Program-made: the position numbers and the translations under genes
From: Litoditis marina
Lineage: Eukaryota; Nematoda; Chromadorea; Rhabditida; Rhabditidae
Direction: 5' to 3'
DNA: 64,000 bases
Assembly (NCBI GenBank): GCA_964036275.1
Contig: OZ038438.1
Location: 10,673,321 to 10,737,320 of the forward strand
The notes under the pieces: model-generated
Database searches by the model: none
What the model saw: the letters and a program-made list of their open reading frames with translations, nothing else
What the model was told of the DNA's origin: nothing
Shown here: positions 30,629 to 49,900 of the stretch, one piece after another
Position numbering within the stretch: position 1 is the stretch's first letter
Layout: each line of letters opens with the position of its first letter

Positions 30629-33134
30629 CGTACAGTCGTCCGGCCAATACCTTATCGAGCAAACAGTGTGCTATCTCGGCCATGCATGAGACGCCGACGC
30701 TTTGCCCACTGATTCATTGCTGGGGGACATGGGCTGTCAATATCTCTCGCCTACTCCTAAACGGTTCGAAATCAACCTGTCATCTAGAGAACCAACCGAA
30801 AGGGGACAACTGGGAGTGGAAGAATATTCGTTGTTCTTTGATCTCAATAGGCGCCATAATTTTAGATTTTAGATTGAAAAGCAATCGGATCAACTACCAA
30901 CGCAGCGGGATAGATATCATAAGTATAGGCTTACTGTGTGAATAGCAAACCCCATACTCTTCAGCTGTCCGAAATCAACCTGCCATTCAACCACGACCTC
31001 TCCAAAAGAAAAGTACTCTCGCCATATGCAGCAAGGAAGGCGGAAAGTCAGTGCTAGATTTATTCACATGCATGCATGTGAATGAATAAATCAAGAATAT
31101 CCCGCTGTGTTTGTAGTTTTATCCCTCTGCGTTCCACTTGGAATATGGCAGTCGGAATACTAGACTTGTAGAAAACTAGCTCAACACTCGCTGATATGCC
31201 AGATATAAGATAGCTCAGTCTCATATGAACTTGATTGGGACTCGAACCGGACCCAAAGTTTTTCATACGCCGACGCAAACTATTATATCAATTGTGCTCA
31301 TGTGCGCAATGCGAAACTAGCTTAAAACAAGTTATAACAATGCATCGAAAATCGGAAAACTCAAAACCCAATTCGGCGAAGAATTAAGTACAGTATATTC
31401 GTTTTCGCTTGACTTTTTCTGTGGTGCGACGTTACTAGTGGTTTTTGGTTTGGATTTGAAAATATGCGGAGATCGATGACAAACAACACAGTTAAGGAAT
31501 TTTTATCGATGATATAAGTGTATTTATATAATTATATCTCGCGGCTCGGTCGGTGTCACTCGTCTTCTAGAGGATGAACGCGTCCTTGTCTGGAAATATG
31601 ACAGGCGGGACATTATCATCGAAAAAGTACAAATTTATCTTTAGAATAGAAGTACGCAAACTATTAACTCAATACATAATAGGCTTGAGTGAACATTTTC
31701 AGATTATTTGTAAGATTGTATACCCTCTTTCTTCTATCAGTTCCCATCCGATCGTCTTTCCAATGATCCTGCAAAATGGAAAACCTCAATAAAGTTTTAC
31801 TTTCAGATGTCCAAAGCTTTCGAACAGGTTCCATTTATATAAGAATTTTCGAATAGCTAGTATGATGACGAGTCACCAGTGACAAAAGTTTATTCTGGTC
31901 ACGCTAACAGGACTCGGATTGGGCTGAACTGCATCGGAACTCAAGCGAAGTTGAAAACAAAAGAAGATTTGAAATGTACATGATTTGCATATTCTCTGCT
32001 CTCCCTGTAGCTGGTGCGAGCTCGCGGTATACTGGAGGAACGTCGATAGGGATGAGAGTGGTCCTCATACCTCTGGAAAGAGACGTTCCAGTTGAAATAC
32101 AGCCCATTCGGATGCCGTCAACTTATTATGCACTCAATTTTCCATCGTTTGGATCATTTGGTGAACACTATAAGACAGTATTGTACTATACTCACATTCA
32201 TTGAATCATTGACACCTACGGTATACTATCAAGCGTTTTGTCTGTGTTCTCTCATGAACACAAACACTTTTCCGCCAAGGATGTAACCGCAGATGCAAAA
32301 AGTCTCTAGTGTTTCATGTCAAGAAAATAACCTAGTAGTTCTCATTTCACAGGTAGATGAGAACGAGTGTGTAGGACAGACACCCGATTGTCTGGTGGTC
32401 GATTTAATGACCATCGTAAATTGAATCTTTGTTGTTCTAGTGAATTATACTGTTTAATTCAACATGATCCACAAAGGATGATAAGTGTATAAAAACAAAG
32501 ATAACTGCTTGTACCTGTGTTCGAACTGTCGCTGGTATAACTCGATGATTGTGCAACCTTGTTAAACGACTTTTCTGAATTTATGTACCACCAACTTGGT
32601 GACCGAGTTTTGTTACCTCTCTTTCAACATCCGTTGTGTACACTGGAGTCACCCTCGTTCTATCTACATATATAGGTGGCCTGTAACATTGTGCAATGAA
32701 AGTATTCGTCTGTTCTCCATTATCGTGTTTTTGGCTAGCAGTACTGTGAGTTGTTTGTACAAGCTAACAAACAGATTATAGTATCGAATCGATCCATCGG
32801 GGCGTTCGTTTGGCAAATAAGGTGTAAACATTGACGGCGCGGGATATCAAGACATGCCAAGGTGCTAATCGCTATAAGCAAACAGATGCTGGAATTGTTT
32901 CGGGTCCCAACAAACGAGATCCCGACTATTTCAAAGTGACCTTTTTCGGTATGAATAGTGCAAAATGGACATTTCAAATTTTTCTTACTGTTCGGAATTC
33001 TGTAAGCTACTCAACCTCGAACGACCACACCTGACTCACAAATTGTGAAATTCACATTTTTACTGGTTTCAACTTTTCGAACAACTTAAAATTGTTAGTG
33101 AGTTGACGAAAAGTATATAATTGAAATTATAGAG
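30629..33134. other. 2.5-kb intergenic region between the two DSL-like genes
   Basis: It is upstream of the 470-aa gene and downstream of the 320-aa gene. It contains one TTGTAGTTTTATCC word at 31111 and a palindrome CACATGCATGCATGTG near 31065-31080. I find no exon. Confidence 0.45.
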
Positions 33135-36100
33135 CTAGAGAAGAAACATTAGAACAATTCGGCAGCCGGAAACCTCCCGTGAATGATTTCGTAAAACTTG
33201 CCGTTCTTTCCGTCTGCTACAAAGCATAAAAACAAATAGAATTACTAGGATTAGTAGAATCAGAGCTAGCACCGACATTCCTATCAGTAACCAGAAGTAT
33301 AGGTTTTGATTGCTCTGGAAACAGTTGATGAAAATTTTGTATGAACTTTTCCAAAACTTCTTCAAAATCTTTCCATTTGGGTGCTCTAATCATACAAAAC
33401 CAATTTCTATTTCATGGAAACTATGATCAGAAAACACATCGTAAGAGTGACGTAGGAATGAGCACGACTATAGAGACTCACATGGTTGGAACAGATTGTT
33501 GGGTTAGTGGATGAAGTGGAACTATCATTCGAGTTGGGATTAACTGTGGTTGTTGCAATATTAATCGTCACGTTGTTGTAGTTGCAATACACTGAAAGTG
33601 AAAAACTACGAGGGCGCAAAAAAACTGAGGCTTCGAGATTTCCCTAAGCTGTAGTCACTCCATCTATTATTATTATTATTATTTATTCCTGCATATATAA
33701 AACATAGAACAATAAGTTCTACAAGATGTTAGGAATAAACTGAGTCCTCGAAGGGAGATCTGTGGTTGTTCATCCACTTGAAAAACAAGTTCTGAGTCCG
33801 CACCTCAATAGGGACGAGTTCGACCCAAGTGTCAAATTTTGGAGATTAGTTTTTTTTTTAAAGTTTTTTTCTTGCCTAAAAACCAGAATAAAATCATGAC
33901 AGTAGTGTCATTTCCTGAGACATTATTTGAAAAGTAACACTATTTTTACATTATTTCTGATCGGGAATGGACTAAAACGCATGGAACTGAAACTACTTTA
34001 TTTTTGTTTCGAACTCAAAGATGTTAAGGTGGATTCTATATTTGCCAATGGGAGGTTCACAAAAATAACAGTAATATTGAGGAGAATGTCACGTGAGCAG
34101 TCGCTTTATCGCATAATAATAAACCGCGATTGAGGGGATTAGAGCACGTTATGCGGCATCGCTAACAATCCTAATTTAGTGCCCGTTCGGACAGATATCC
34201 AGCAATTGTAAGGTATACGGCATGCGAACCTCTTGCGAAAGAATACATCAACGACGATTCGTTTACTTGTAACTCTAATTTGGCCCTGACTAGGGTTGTT
34301 AAAGTCGAACTCGAAACTCGACTCGACTCGAAAAAACTCGAAAATTTTCGAGTTGAGTCGAACTCGAAACTCGAAAACTCGAAATTTCTCAAAACTCGAA
34401 AACTCGAAAACTCGAAAACTCGAAATTTTCCAAAAACGCAAAAACTCGAAAACTCGAAATTTTCCAAAATGCGAAAACTCGAAAACTCGAAATTTCCCAA
34501 AACTCGAAAACTCGAAAACTCGAAATTTTGAACGCGAAAACTCGAAAATCAAAATTTCGGACTCGAAAAATGTCTATTTTGGGTCCAAAAACACTCAAAA
34601 CTCGACTCGACTCGAAAAAACTCGAAAATTTTCGAGTTCAGTCGAACTCGAAACTCGAAAACTGGAAATTTCCCAAAACTCGAAAACTCGAAAACTCGAA
34701 ATTTTTCAAAACTCGAAAACTCGAAAACTCGAAATTTCCCAAAACTCGAAAACTCGAAATTTCCCAAAACTCGAAAACTCGAAAACTCGAAAACTCGAAA
34801 TTTTGAACTCGATTAACAACCCTAGCCCTGACTAACCTTGGTCCACATTGGGGCAACATATTTTGCTCCCCGCAGCTGAGCAAGTGTAGCAATAAGCCCC
34901 ATCATCCATGGGAACGCAGATCGTATCACAATTGAATCCGTACGTATCAGTAGATGAGCACTGCTTATGGAACGCACCGAATACTTCTCTGAAATTATTC
35001 AGTTCAACTGAAGAAGGAATCTCTGAGAAGGATGCTTCACGCTATTCAACAGTTACGAAATCTTGCAAATCACAAGTGTTACTGAATTCCAGCAGGAGAA
35101 TAGAACGTCAAGCAAGGTACGCGATGAGAGGATAGTAACTTTTAACAAAGTTTTCAAAACCTACAAATGTAATAAAATGTTAGGGAACCAGTTAACGCGG
35201 GCGCAATGTTGTGTTGATTACCTACCTCTAACTTTTGGTCCTAACTGAAAAATTTACCACCGTTTGCTAACTAGTATTTTAATCACATGATTCTCACAGG
35301 TTGTAGTTTGAAGATATGGCAGAAACGTGAACATTTGCCGACCACGAAGTAGGAGATTGAACTAGCAGCACGACATAGTCCTTCAGAACAACGCCTTTGC
35401 ATGTCAATTCGATCGGAGCACTTAGTATCAGGAGATCCTGTGAAAGATAAAAGAGTGTCCTTGGTCAGAAGTCGGGTAGATGACCATAAAATGAATCGAA
35501 ACGGTTAAAAAAAGAGTCGTCGAATTGATGTTAGCATTGTATTCAAACACGGCCAGAGATGGTTTTTTGGAACGGTGGCTTCCAGCACGAAGAAAAATTC
35601 AAGGCATTCCAACTAGCAGAAAATATGTTGCTGTGCAGCTCACAAAAAGGATACACGATACACCTTCAAATTATACCTTCTGATGAAACATTACCGATGT
35701 ATTAGGAATTGTGAAGAAGGTTGAGTTGATAAAGGACACGATCTGTTGATTAGCGGCTTGGTAGACGGTATCGAGAGTGGTACTCGTCATGAACCTGAAC
35801 AGAATCAGTTGAAAACCTACACTTTTTTTCAGTTTTGAGCAATATTTTTCCTGATCAATCTTTTCGAAAAGTCTCGAAAAAGTCTTTGATGCGCTATCGT
35901 GCGTTTGTTGATGCATCTTGCGTTTGTTGATGTTTGTTGTTGATGTTTGTTGATGTTGATGTTTGTTGATGTTTGTTGATGTTTGTTGTTGTTGATGCTA
36001 TCGTGCGTTTGTTGACGCATGCGCTATCGTTCTCTTTGTATTGAGCGGTAAATATTTTTCGAACTACGTCGGGGTCGTTCCAATGTGACACGTGAATTGA

Positions 36101-36812
36101 CTGTTGTAGCTGCGTCTGGTTACTCCAGCTTTGTGAAAACCAAAACGGTTGTACCACTAGAGATGGAAAGCAGAGTTGTTAATCGAGCTGGAAAAGCACT
36201 TTTTTGTCGGTTTTGATTGCGAAAGAGTCCCATTTTAGAAACACACGAAATAGAAAAAATCCTCTGAATGAAATAATGTCTGACTTGGTATGACCTAAAT
36301 GTTTTCAGTCTTACGTTCTGGTCAGGACTTGTGGAGAAATTTGTACGGCCACGTCTCCTTGCGCGCAACCGCCACTCCATAAGGCGCCAAGAGCATTCGT
36401 AGATTGAATTTGTATGTCGGTGAAGTTCACCGACGCTGCCGTTTCACATGATCCAAGCTGGAAGGCGGATGTATAAGTACAATTCACACATACGGGACCG
36501 TTGATTGAAATACAACGCAGGCTTTCCACAAATAGTTAGTAACTGGTCCACTAAACTTACAAAGTATGTTTATATATAAATTAAAATACGGCGGTAGGTT
36601 TAGGTCAGATTTACCGCACATTTGGAGTTTACTGATTTGGGTTAAAGTGTTTCAAATTACACTGCATGATGATGTTATGTTATACTGCACACAGCGTGAG
36701 TTGAGCGAACTGAAAAGTTTGTCATTCTTGGCGAATACGCGCAATTTCTTGACATCACAGGAGATGCCGAACAGAACACAACAAAACACCACCAAAACAA
36801 GAAAAGAATCAT
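33135..36812 (-). CDS. DSL-domain-like type I membrane protein, 7 exons, 320 aa
   Basis: Exons (minus): 36812-36739, 36521-36315, 35794-35695, 35437-35298, 34988-34837, 33591-33482, 33314-33135; the sum is 963 nt with consistent phases. Order: signal peptide (MILFLFWWCFVVFCSASP), Cys-containing region (RCISINGPVCVNCTY), a strand-rich stretch, then at about residues 183-216 a DSL-like block with spacing C-x9-C-x3-C-x11-C-x7-C, including TYGFNCDTICVPMDD, very close to the YYG..C...C.PRDD core of Notch ligands. An Asn/Ser/Thr-rich stalk with one cysteine follows, then a membrane helix (FWLLIGMSVLALILLILVIL), a basic stop-transfer (CSRRKERQ) and a short tail. No EGF repeats are present. An acceptor-like ctactttcag lies about 30 nt upstream of the start. 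The acceptor of exon 2 (gtggaaag) is poor. It is a neighbour and probable distant paralogue of the 470-aa gene. Confidence 0.72.
34291..34824. mobile_element. 534-bp hAT-like MITE filled with a CTCGAAAA minisatellite
   Basis: The ends TAGGGTTGTTAA...TTAACAACCCTA are perfect inverted repeats, flanked by the identical 8-mer GCCCTGAC (34283-34290 and 34825-34832). The interior is two diverged blocks of repeated ACTCGAAA units separated by a unique-looking stretch at about 34560-34600. The right duplication starts at intron position +5 from the donor of exon 5 of the 320-aa gene. Smaller relatives are at 13537-13667 and 18374. Confidence 0.88.
35890..36015. repeat. TTTGTTGATG microsatellite-like tract
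   Basis: It consists of repeated TGTTGATGTT and TGCGTTTGTTGA words in the intron between exons 2 and 3 of the 320-aa gene. A unit GCGCTATCGTGCGTTTGTTG occurs at both ends. It is low complexity and not coding. Confidence 0.7.
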
Positions 36813-38450
36813 CAACCGATGAACATAACTACCTGTATAACTGAAAGTAGATAAATAAGTATAGTGTGTCGACTCTTCATTTCCATATACCAAACGCCTG
36901 CCTAGTCATGCATCTGATAAGGGCTCGTACGACTGTTTGCAAAGCATTCACAACTACGTACTCAAAAAGCGTTAAACATGATTGGAGCTCCAGTGTGTGC
37001 CGTAGCAGGCATAGGTTTAGCTTTTCATTCCAATCATCACATCATATGATAAATAGGGGTCAATAATGCCCTTGGGAATCGCGAGATTCATCCGTGCTTC
37101 ATGTGACTTCCTTTGGTGTCGAATAGGCCTCATCTAGGCCATTATACATATGTCGTGCGGTGGCAACAAATGTTTATAGAGGTTAGTGGTATATGATATC
37201 AGTGAAATACACGTGTTCTTATCGGAAGGGACTATTTTGCCTGTCGCACAATTTGGTTTATGAATTATTTACAGAACTGAAAATAGAGGAGAAGGAGCTG
37301 ATTGGTCGTGCCCAACGAAAAGCAGCACGTTCCTGGGAAGTGACTTTCGGCATCACTTCTGTAACAAAGATGTCAATTATAGCGGCATATTATTGGACCC
37401 TCTAACGACAGATAATCACGCAAATTGTGCGTGATTTGTCTTTGGTCCGGCAAATGCGCGCTTCCATTTTTTTAGTTTCCCCCTAAAAGGCTCAAATATG
37501 CATAAGAACATACATGACAAGAAAAAAGTTTTTGGGTTTCTACTCCACAGATTTTGTTGAAAATTGTGGGAGGATTTAATACCGCCCTGGCGGAGCGAAA
37601 AAAAATTGAAAAAAAAAACTGATTAGTCAAAGTTATAGACTTCTTTTGGGATGTGTCTGCGTCTCTTCATTTTGTATGCTCTCTCACGTCTTGTAACTTA
37701 GGATAACACTGCTGACCGATTTGCATGAAAGTAGAAAGTGTAAAGTTCATCAAAAAGTGGGGGCCAACAATGGACTGATTTGTACGAGATACTCAAGAAC
37801 TGCATAACTTCTTGGAACACTGCAACAAAAAAAAGAAATAAAGAGAGTGATTATTTTGAAGTGATGATGCAACAAAAAGAGAAACATATTTTGCTAACTA
37901 GTTCACGATAGATCACGAGTCACAGATTTTCAGTTCAGATATGTTACGGAATTTGAAACTAGTTGGCGAAATTTTTCTTCTCTTTTTGTTGCATCATCAC
38001 TTCAAAATAATCACTCTCTTTATTTTTCCCTTTTTGTTGCAGTGTTCGAAGAAGTTATGGACCATACTATAATATATTGTTTTGTTTTTGTTTGATGTGA
38101 ACGATATAGATTCGATTCTGTTCTGTTTCTTATTGTTGTGTTTTCCCCTTATTGTGTCTTATTTTTCTGTTTCCTTTTTGTTACCACTCACTTTTCTACG
38201 GAATAAAGTATTCATATACATGGAGCTGAAAAAGCAATGAGGTGGGTCTCGCAACGCTGTGCCTGGTTACGATAGTTTTTTGAAATTTTTCTTCTGCTTT
38301 GACATCAATAAAAATGATCTTGTTTTTCTATGTGTTGTTCATGGGGTATTATTGACTTCATGGTTCTTTTCGGGAAATTAAGTAATCAGATTACCGGCTG
38401 TCTCCAGTAAGTTTTATTAACTTTTTTATAGGATAGGAATGCATTGATCA
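36813..38450. other. Divergent intergenic region holding a repeat element
   Basis: It separates the 320-aa DSL-like gene (-) and the KIAA0930 gene (+), so it should contain both promoters. The middle is the fold-back repeat copy at 37385-38060. A pyrimidine-rich acceptor (cttttttatag, ending 38431) lies 19 nt before the KIAA0930 start and probably takes a spliced leader. Confidence 0.5.
37385..38060. repeat. Fold-back repeat element, copy 2
   Basis: It shares AAAGAGAGTGATTATTTTGA and its inverted arm with 18.97-19.31 kb, and in inverted orientation the AATCACGC/GACAAATC and CCTAAAAGGCTCAAAT region with 20.24-20.33 kb. A hairpin AATCACGCAAATTGTGCGTGATT lies at about 37415-37437. The inverted arms are about 37800-37885 and 37978-38050. 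Confidence 0.6.
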
Positions 38451-44411
<5,961 letters not shown>

Positions 44412-45068
44412 TCTTCAGTCAGTTAACGGTCGAATTGTACGCCCTAGTTTTATATATTGCTCTCGTTTCATCCTCTGATACGGAATACTATGTAGGTATT
44501 ACCATTTATCACTTCTCATTATATCAGTTCAGTTGTTGCTTTTACTTTCATTTGTTTATATTTACCAGAATTAGGTTGTGATTACCCCATACTGTTTGTT
44601 GTTGCCCTGTATATTTAAAACAAGTCAAACTAGTCTTTTTATTGCTGATCTCATAATCTGTACATATTATCCTCTTGTTAACTCACCTTTAACTTATTTA
44701 GAACAATAAATATTATTCATTAGTTTTTTGTTATCGTCAGTTTTCTGATTCAGAAATCCAAGTGATCCTGCTCTTTCAGCTTGTACAAATGCACACTGGC
44801 TAGCTGAGCGTAAGCTCGAGGGAAGTGTAAGACTTATTCGTTCGTAAATTGTCGTGAATGTTTTTAAGACATTAAGAAAGGGCAAAAATCGGACTAATAC
44901 TTCTCTATTAATATAGACAATTTTTTTGCTCTTTGTTTCAAAAAACAAAGAAAATTGATTTGATTAGTAAGTGCAATCGAAAATTCATGTTATACTGGTG
45001 GTGTAATATTGGCGTATCAATGAGGAAATGCAGAATTCGCAAATATCTGTCCCACTCTTTCTTTCTCT

Positions 45069-45071
<3 letters not shown>

Positions 45072-45131
<60 letters not shown>
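45072..45131. repeat. (CT)n microsatellite
   Basis: About 60 bp of almost pure CT in intergenic sequence. Confidence 0.95.
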
Positions 45132-45134
<3 letters not shown>

Positions 45135-45169
45135 GGCGTGTTGAAGTTAGATGGCAACCTTTTTTGGCC

Positions 45170-45420
45170 AATTCACTGGAGAACTGTGTCCTTCCCGAGC
45201 CGGTCACAGAAGAACCGAACCGACCGAACCACCAAACCGGAATCCACTCATTTCACCTTGTTACGACTTGTTTGTTTGATTCGTGATTGGTGTCCGTTCG
45301 GTTCAAATCTTTCACTGTGAACCGGTGGGTTGAGAATGTCGCTTAGGTCGGTTCGAATCTTCTTCAGTGACCGGTTCGCGGTTCGGTTCGTAAAGTACTG
45401 GGTTCCGAGTGAGTTCGCCA
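45170..45420. repeat. Repeat rich in GAACCGAACC and its complement
   Basis: The left part carries GAACCGAACCGACCGAACC; the right part carries the complementary words GGTTCGCGGTTCGGTTCG and GGTCGGTTCGAATC, so the block is roughly an inverted repeat. No target duplication was found. It resembles in style the TCGAG-rich elements but is a different sequence. Confidence 0.45.
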
Positions 45421-45786
45421 CCTTTTTGGTGTAGTTACTGTCATGCCAGTAAGCCTTTAGTTGAACAGATAACTCATAAATGGGGCACCCCTCATAAAGT
45501 ATCGGCGCAAATAAGGACTAAACAACTGTTTAATTTAATTTTCAATGGAAACTGGTATCGCGTACGTAAATTGTAGTCGCTTCACATCAAAGTACGGTAT
45601 GACAATATTTGAAAAGTGTATCTCTTCAAGAGTCACAGTCACTACTAGAGAAACCTTTCCGGATCGCCTTCGAACACAGTATGCACCCGACACTTCTCGG
45701 CCGTCTTTGAGAAGTGGACTTTTCGAGAGCTTCCAGATTGTATAGGGTTCTCCAAAGCCATATACGATGTATGTATCTCGCTGCGG

Positions 45787-45850
45787 TTGTAGTTTGGTAC
45801 CGTTGCTAATCGCCGTATCAAATGGGGCGTGTATCGAGATAAAACTACAA
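45787..45850. repeat. Short inverted-arm repeat (TTGTAGTTTGGTAC ... ATAAAACTACAA)
   Basis: This is the best-preserved paired unit of the recurring motif, with arms TTGTAGTTTGGTACC and GATAAAACTACAA 64 bp end to end. It lies in intergenic sequence. Confidence 0.5.
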
Positions 45851-46939
45851 CGACGCTTCGGTCACCACCTATGAACAACTCTCCATCCTTACTGGAGCGT
45901 GATCAACTTTATACGAGAAAGTCTATCTAAACATTATGAAACTGGGTTCTGGAAGAATGATGGTATACGGTGGATGTCCACAGGTGCTTGCATCGGATTA
46001 TATAAGGTATAAGTTCAGTTCGGTGATGCATTTATCTCAAACACAGCAAAAGTTTTGTGAACAGCCCCCGGCGATATTCAAACTACACGCAAACAGTAAA
46101 GAGAGCAATTGAGTAATGACAATTTTCTTCCCAGACTGATTTCTATAAATTCTCCCCAAAACTCATAAAACTCCACTTTACTGTAATCTTGGCGTTCTCA
46201 CCTGACATATCAATGTCGTCTTCAATCGTAAGTTTTGTTATTTTTCAATTCCCCAACTAGTTTTTTGTGTTGATTTGTCACGTTTGTTTCACTCCAGCTT
46301 TCACCGATACTAGTTTTACTTACAATTATAATTACCGCCCAGTTTCCTGTTAAATTAAATTACACCAGGAAACTAATCGCTGTTTCATCATATTTACAAC
46401 ATTGTTAAATAACTTAATTTCTTGTTCTAGCATGTTAAGCATCAACATAGCTACAATATATAATAGTGTTACGAGGAGTTGCTTGCTGATTTATACTCCT
46501 GTGTCAAACCCTTTTTAATAGTATAATAGTGTCTTCGAAAGCTTAGATTAATTCTTTCCGTATATAATGATTAGCTGTATACTACGTCTGAAATGTCTCT
46601 AGACTAAAATGATTTTTGTGACTGTTTCATCTTGTGAGAAAACTTCTAACGAACTAGATGATAAAAGTTGCGACTTTGTTTCGCAAACATGCAAACAGTA
46701 TGCCTTCCCGTGTGCGTCACATAGCAGAACATTCAGCGGACAATGCTTCCGTTCTGCAATTGTACTTTGACAGACACTTTTTCTATTTAACTCTGAGATT
46801 GGCTCAATTCCACGACACATTGAAACTTGTCAGTTCAAGGTCTCAAATTAGGGTGCCAACTTGACCCATTAGAGAGAAATCGAATGATATCATCACTAAT
46901 TACGGCAAACTTGCAACAACTTTCTATTGATTATAGGCC

Positions 46940-49900
46940 ATGGTTCGGTGGACTGCCTCGCTAATCTGTCTCTGCCTCTCTGTGAGTTTTCAACCATTTT
47001 ACTACTATAATAGACTGATAACAACGTATCAGGTATGAAGCTACCCAGGTTATAGTCTATTCTGCCCTCACACAGCACAAACTTTGACAAACGACGACAC
47101 TTCGCTGTCATCGAACTACTAATAAAGTATTGAGTGCTCTTTCGAGTTAACGAATGTACCGCCAACCTCATTCCAGGTGAGTGCACAGTATGGAGAGAAT
47201 GAGGAAACTTCTTCTATTTCGCCACCATCCTATATTCCCTCTGTCGACGAACCCACTCTGCAAAGTTCGGCCAACACGGAAACATCAACTAAAACTGTTG
47301 TAGCCCCGAAAATGGAGAAAAAGGACAAAGTCGATAAGGTATAAATAGAAGGGACGCTCTAGAGTATCCCTACTAACAATTCAAGCGGATCGAATCAGCT
47401 TTGCTGCATTGGAGTGGTCAGCTGTGCATAGTCATGGAAAGCGCTAAAAAGAACTTCGAAGTTATAGTTTGTTGTTGCAGGTTTTTTTCTGATGTCCCTC
47501 ATACACTACATACACCTTGCTGACTGTTTTATCGGGCACGAACACATTAACTATAATCTAGGTTACGTTATCTAAGGGCAGATTGTAGGTCATCACCGTG
47601 TGCGGTGATAAATAGGGAGAGAACGGAAGAGCAATACACAAAATAAAGAAAGAGCTCTAGTCCGAGTGTGAACCTCGGGAAACTGATAACAGAAAAGTAG
47701 TGTGACTTGTATTCTGCTTACCGGGCACCGTAGCAAAGTCTCGTGAAAAGGTCAGCTCCGAGCGGAACGGTCTCGACACTACCTGACCCAGATTGGGATA
47801 ACCCCCACTATGCTTAAGCACGGAAAGTTGGCAACTATGTGACCAGACTGTGACCAGGTGCTCAATCAGGGTGAGCTCACCACTTTCACGACTTCGCTAC
47901 GGTGCCAGATGGGTGAATGAAAATACAAATTTGTGAGTGCGCCGAATAGATAATAAAAAAAAGAGTTGAATTTCATTTGAACTGACATTTGAGAGAGAAC
48001 GTTTCAGAAGCAGGATTTCCGTGCACTGGCAGAAGAGATGAGTGAATTGGCGAAGAATGACAATATAGGTCAGTTTGCCAGTTATCACAAACTAGTTATC
48101 ACAACCGTTCAATACCGTATCAACTGCCGAATAGCTTCACGGTGAACTATGACGCCCAATCATAGAATAAAGGAATGTTTATTTGGAGGTACCGTTTTGT
48201 CAGAATCTCAAAAAATACAATTGGCTGAAAACAGCTCGAACCGTAATTTTCGTGCTTAGGAAATGAATTTTCAAAAATTGATTAATATTTTCAGTCAAAC
48301 TTCTCTTATTTTAGTTCAAACCAGAATTCTATGTAGTTTTGCTTGGAATAGTTCCACACGGGCACTTAACACTCAAGGGCACAGTCGCGGATCGACATTG
48401 GGCATGTCATGTTTTCGAGTAGTTTTGGGTTGAATGATGGTAAATTTGAAAAAAAAAAACTAAAAAAAAAACGTTTGGCGAAAAGGTTGCTTTAATTTAC
48501 TCGATTTTAGCTTGTCCATCTGATGTTTTGTTCGTGGTCGATTCGTCCGGGTCATTCAAGAATATATTTGGAGATGTGAAACAGTACCTTCTCAAGGTTT
48601 CTAGAAGTTTGAATTAGTCTCTTACTTCTTGTGAAAATGATTTTTGTTTGAAATCATGTTATTTGTTGATGGCCATTTTTCTAGATCATGAAAATTTCCA
48701 ACGCTGAGTTGTAGTTCAAGCTGAATGCAATAATCACCAATTGTGACCTTAAAGCTAAACCATTAAACTGCAAAGAAAGCGGGAGAACATACACCGTGCT
48801 CACTCGTTTCGCAAAGAGGGAACGCAGCCAACCAGCTCATTGCACCAAAGGTTTCGCTCACTCATATCAGTGAATTTTTTTAAAAGTTTTTCTTAGAATG
48901 ATGCAAAACAGCTGAACCGCATTCATACAATGCTATTGTTCCTGAATGATCTGTCGCGGAAATCTTACTTCACTTTAGGTGATTGAAGGACTGACTATTT
49001 CGGATAAGGAAGACCGTGTGGGAGTAGTCATCTTCGGCGGTCCGACCCGACACAGCGACAAAATCAGACTGGGAGAGATAAAAGACAGTGAAAAGTTGTT
49101 TCAACGAATCAAAAGTGAGAGTTTGTGGGAATACGCATTCACACTAAAAGACACTGGAGTAGTGACGTTGAACGTGATGGCACTTTTCCATTGCACAATC
49201 ATGAACTCTGACATATTTAACTAGCCAATGAGTTCTCGAATAACATCATGCTTCTGTTTCTATATACATTCGTGGTATTAACTCTGCACAAAGTTGAGGT
49301 GATTTGAACTTCTTGGAATGTTTTCCACTCGAAGCGTTAGAGTTTTCCTACTTTCAGAGCTGCCGTTTTTGTCAGGAATAACAGCAACTGGCGCCGCTTT
49401 GAACTTCACAAGAAGTTCCCTGAAGAACCGGAGAACTGATGTGCAGACAAGTGTTGTTGTGCTTACGGACGGTTATAGGTGAACTATTCTGTCCCATATA
49501 ATAACTGTTCTTAATCATTAGTTCTCATTCTTCATTCATTATTTCGATGGGAAACAGAAAAATTGTTTTACGGCCAAATTTTGGTTTGGCCAGTAATTAT
49601 ACAGTGTAACGTCAACCATAATGCGTGATGATGTCTGCTGTTTGATCTCCAAAGATACTAGAAATTATGAGTACCGCTCAGCATCGGCACACCAGTGTTT
49701 TGTTTACCTAGAAAATACTTTGTTACTTTCCTAAAACGTGGGTTATACGTTCCAATCTCGTTGTTCCTCTAGTGCTAACTATATTGAGTGTTCATTATTA
49801 TGTCTTTTCAGTTTCGACCTTATCGGCGGAGCAGCAAAAAGACTACATGACATGGAAAACGTGAGGGTGTTCTCTGTGAGCGTGGGAGAGTCGTATGTGA

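Larger units (their letters stand above)
44412..46939. other. 2.5-kb intergenic region between KIAA0930 and the vWA gene
   Basis: It contains the KIAA0930 3' region (AATAAA 44705-44710), a (CT)n microsatellite at 45072-45131, a GGTTCGGTT-rich repeat at about 45170-45420 and a short inverted-arm unit at 45787-45850. I see no exon. Confidence 0.5.

Noticed and set aside
34139..34892. Open frames of up to 179 codons with KTRKLENSK / FEFSSFRV repeats
   Set aside because: They translate the CTCGAAAA minisatellite inside a hAT-like element.
35298..35437. EGF-like reading of this exon (CSDRIDMQRRCSEGLC)
   Set aside because: The phase of the neighbouring exons requires a different frame (ELTCKGVVLKDYVVLL), which keeps the 320-aa model open.
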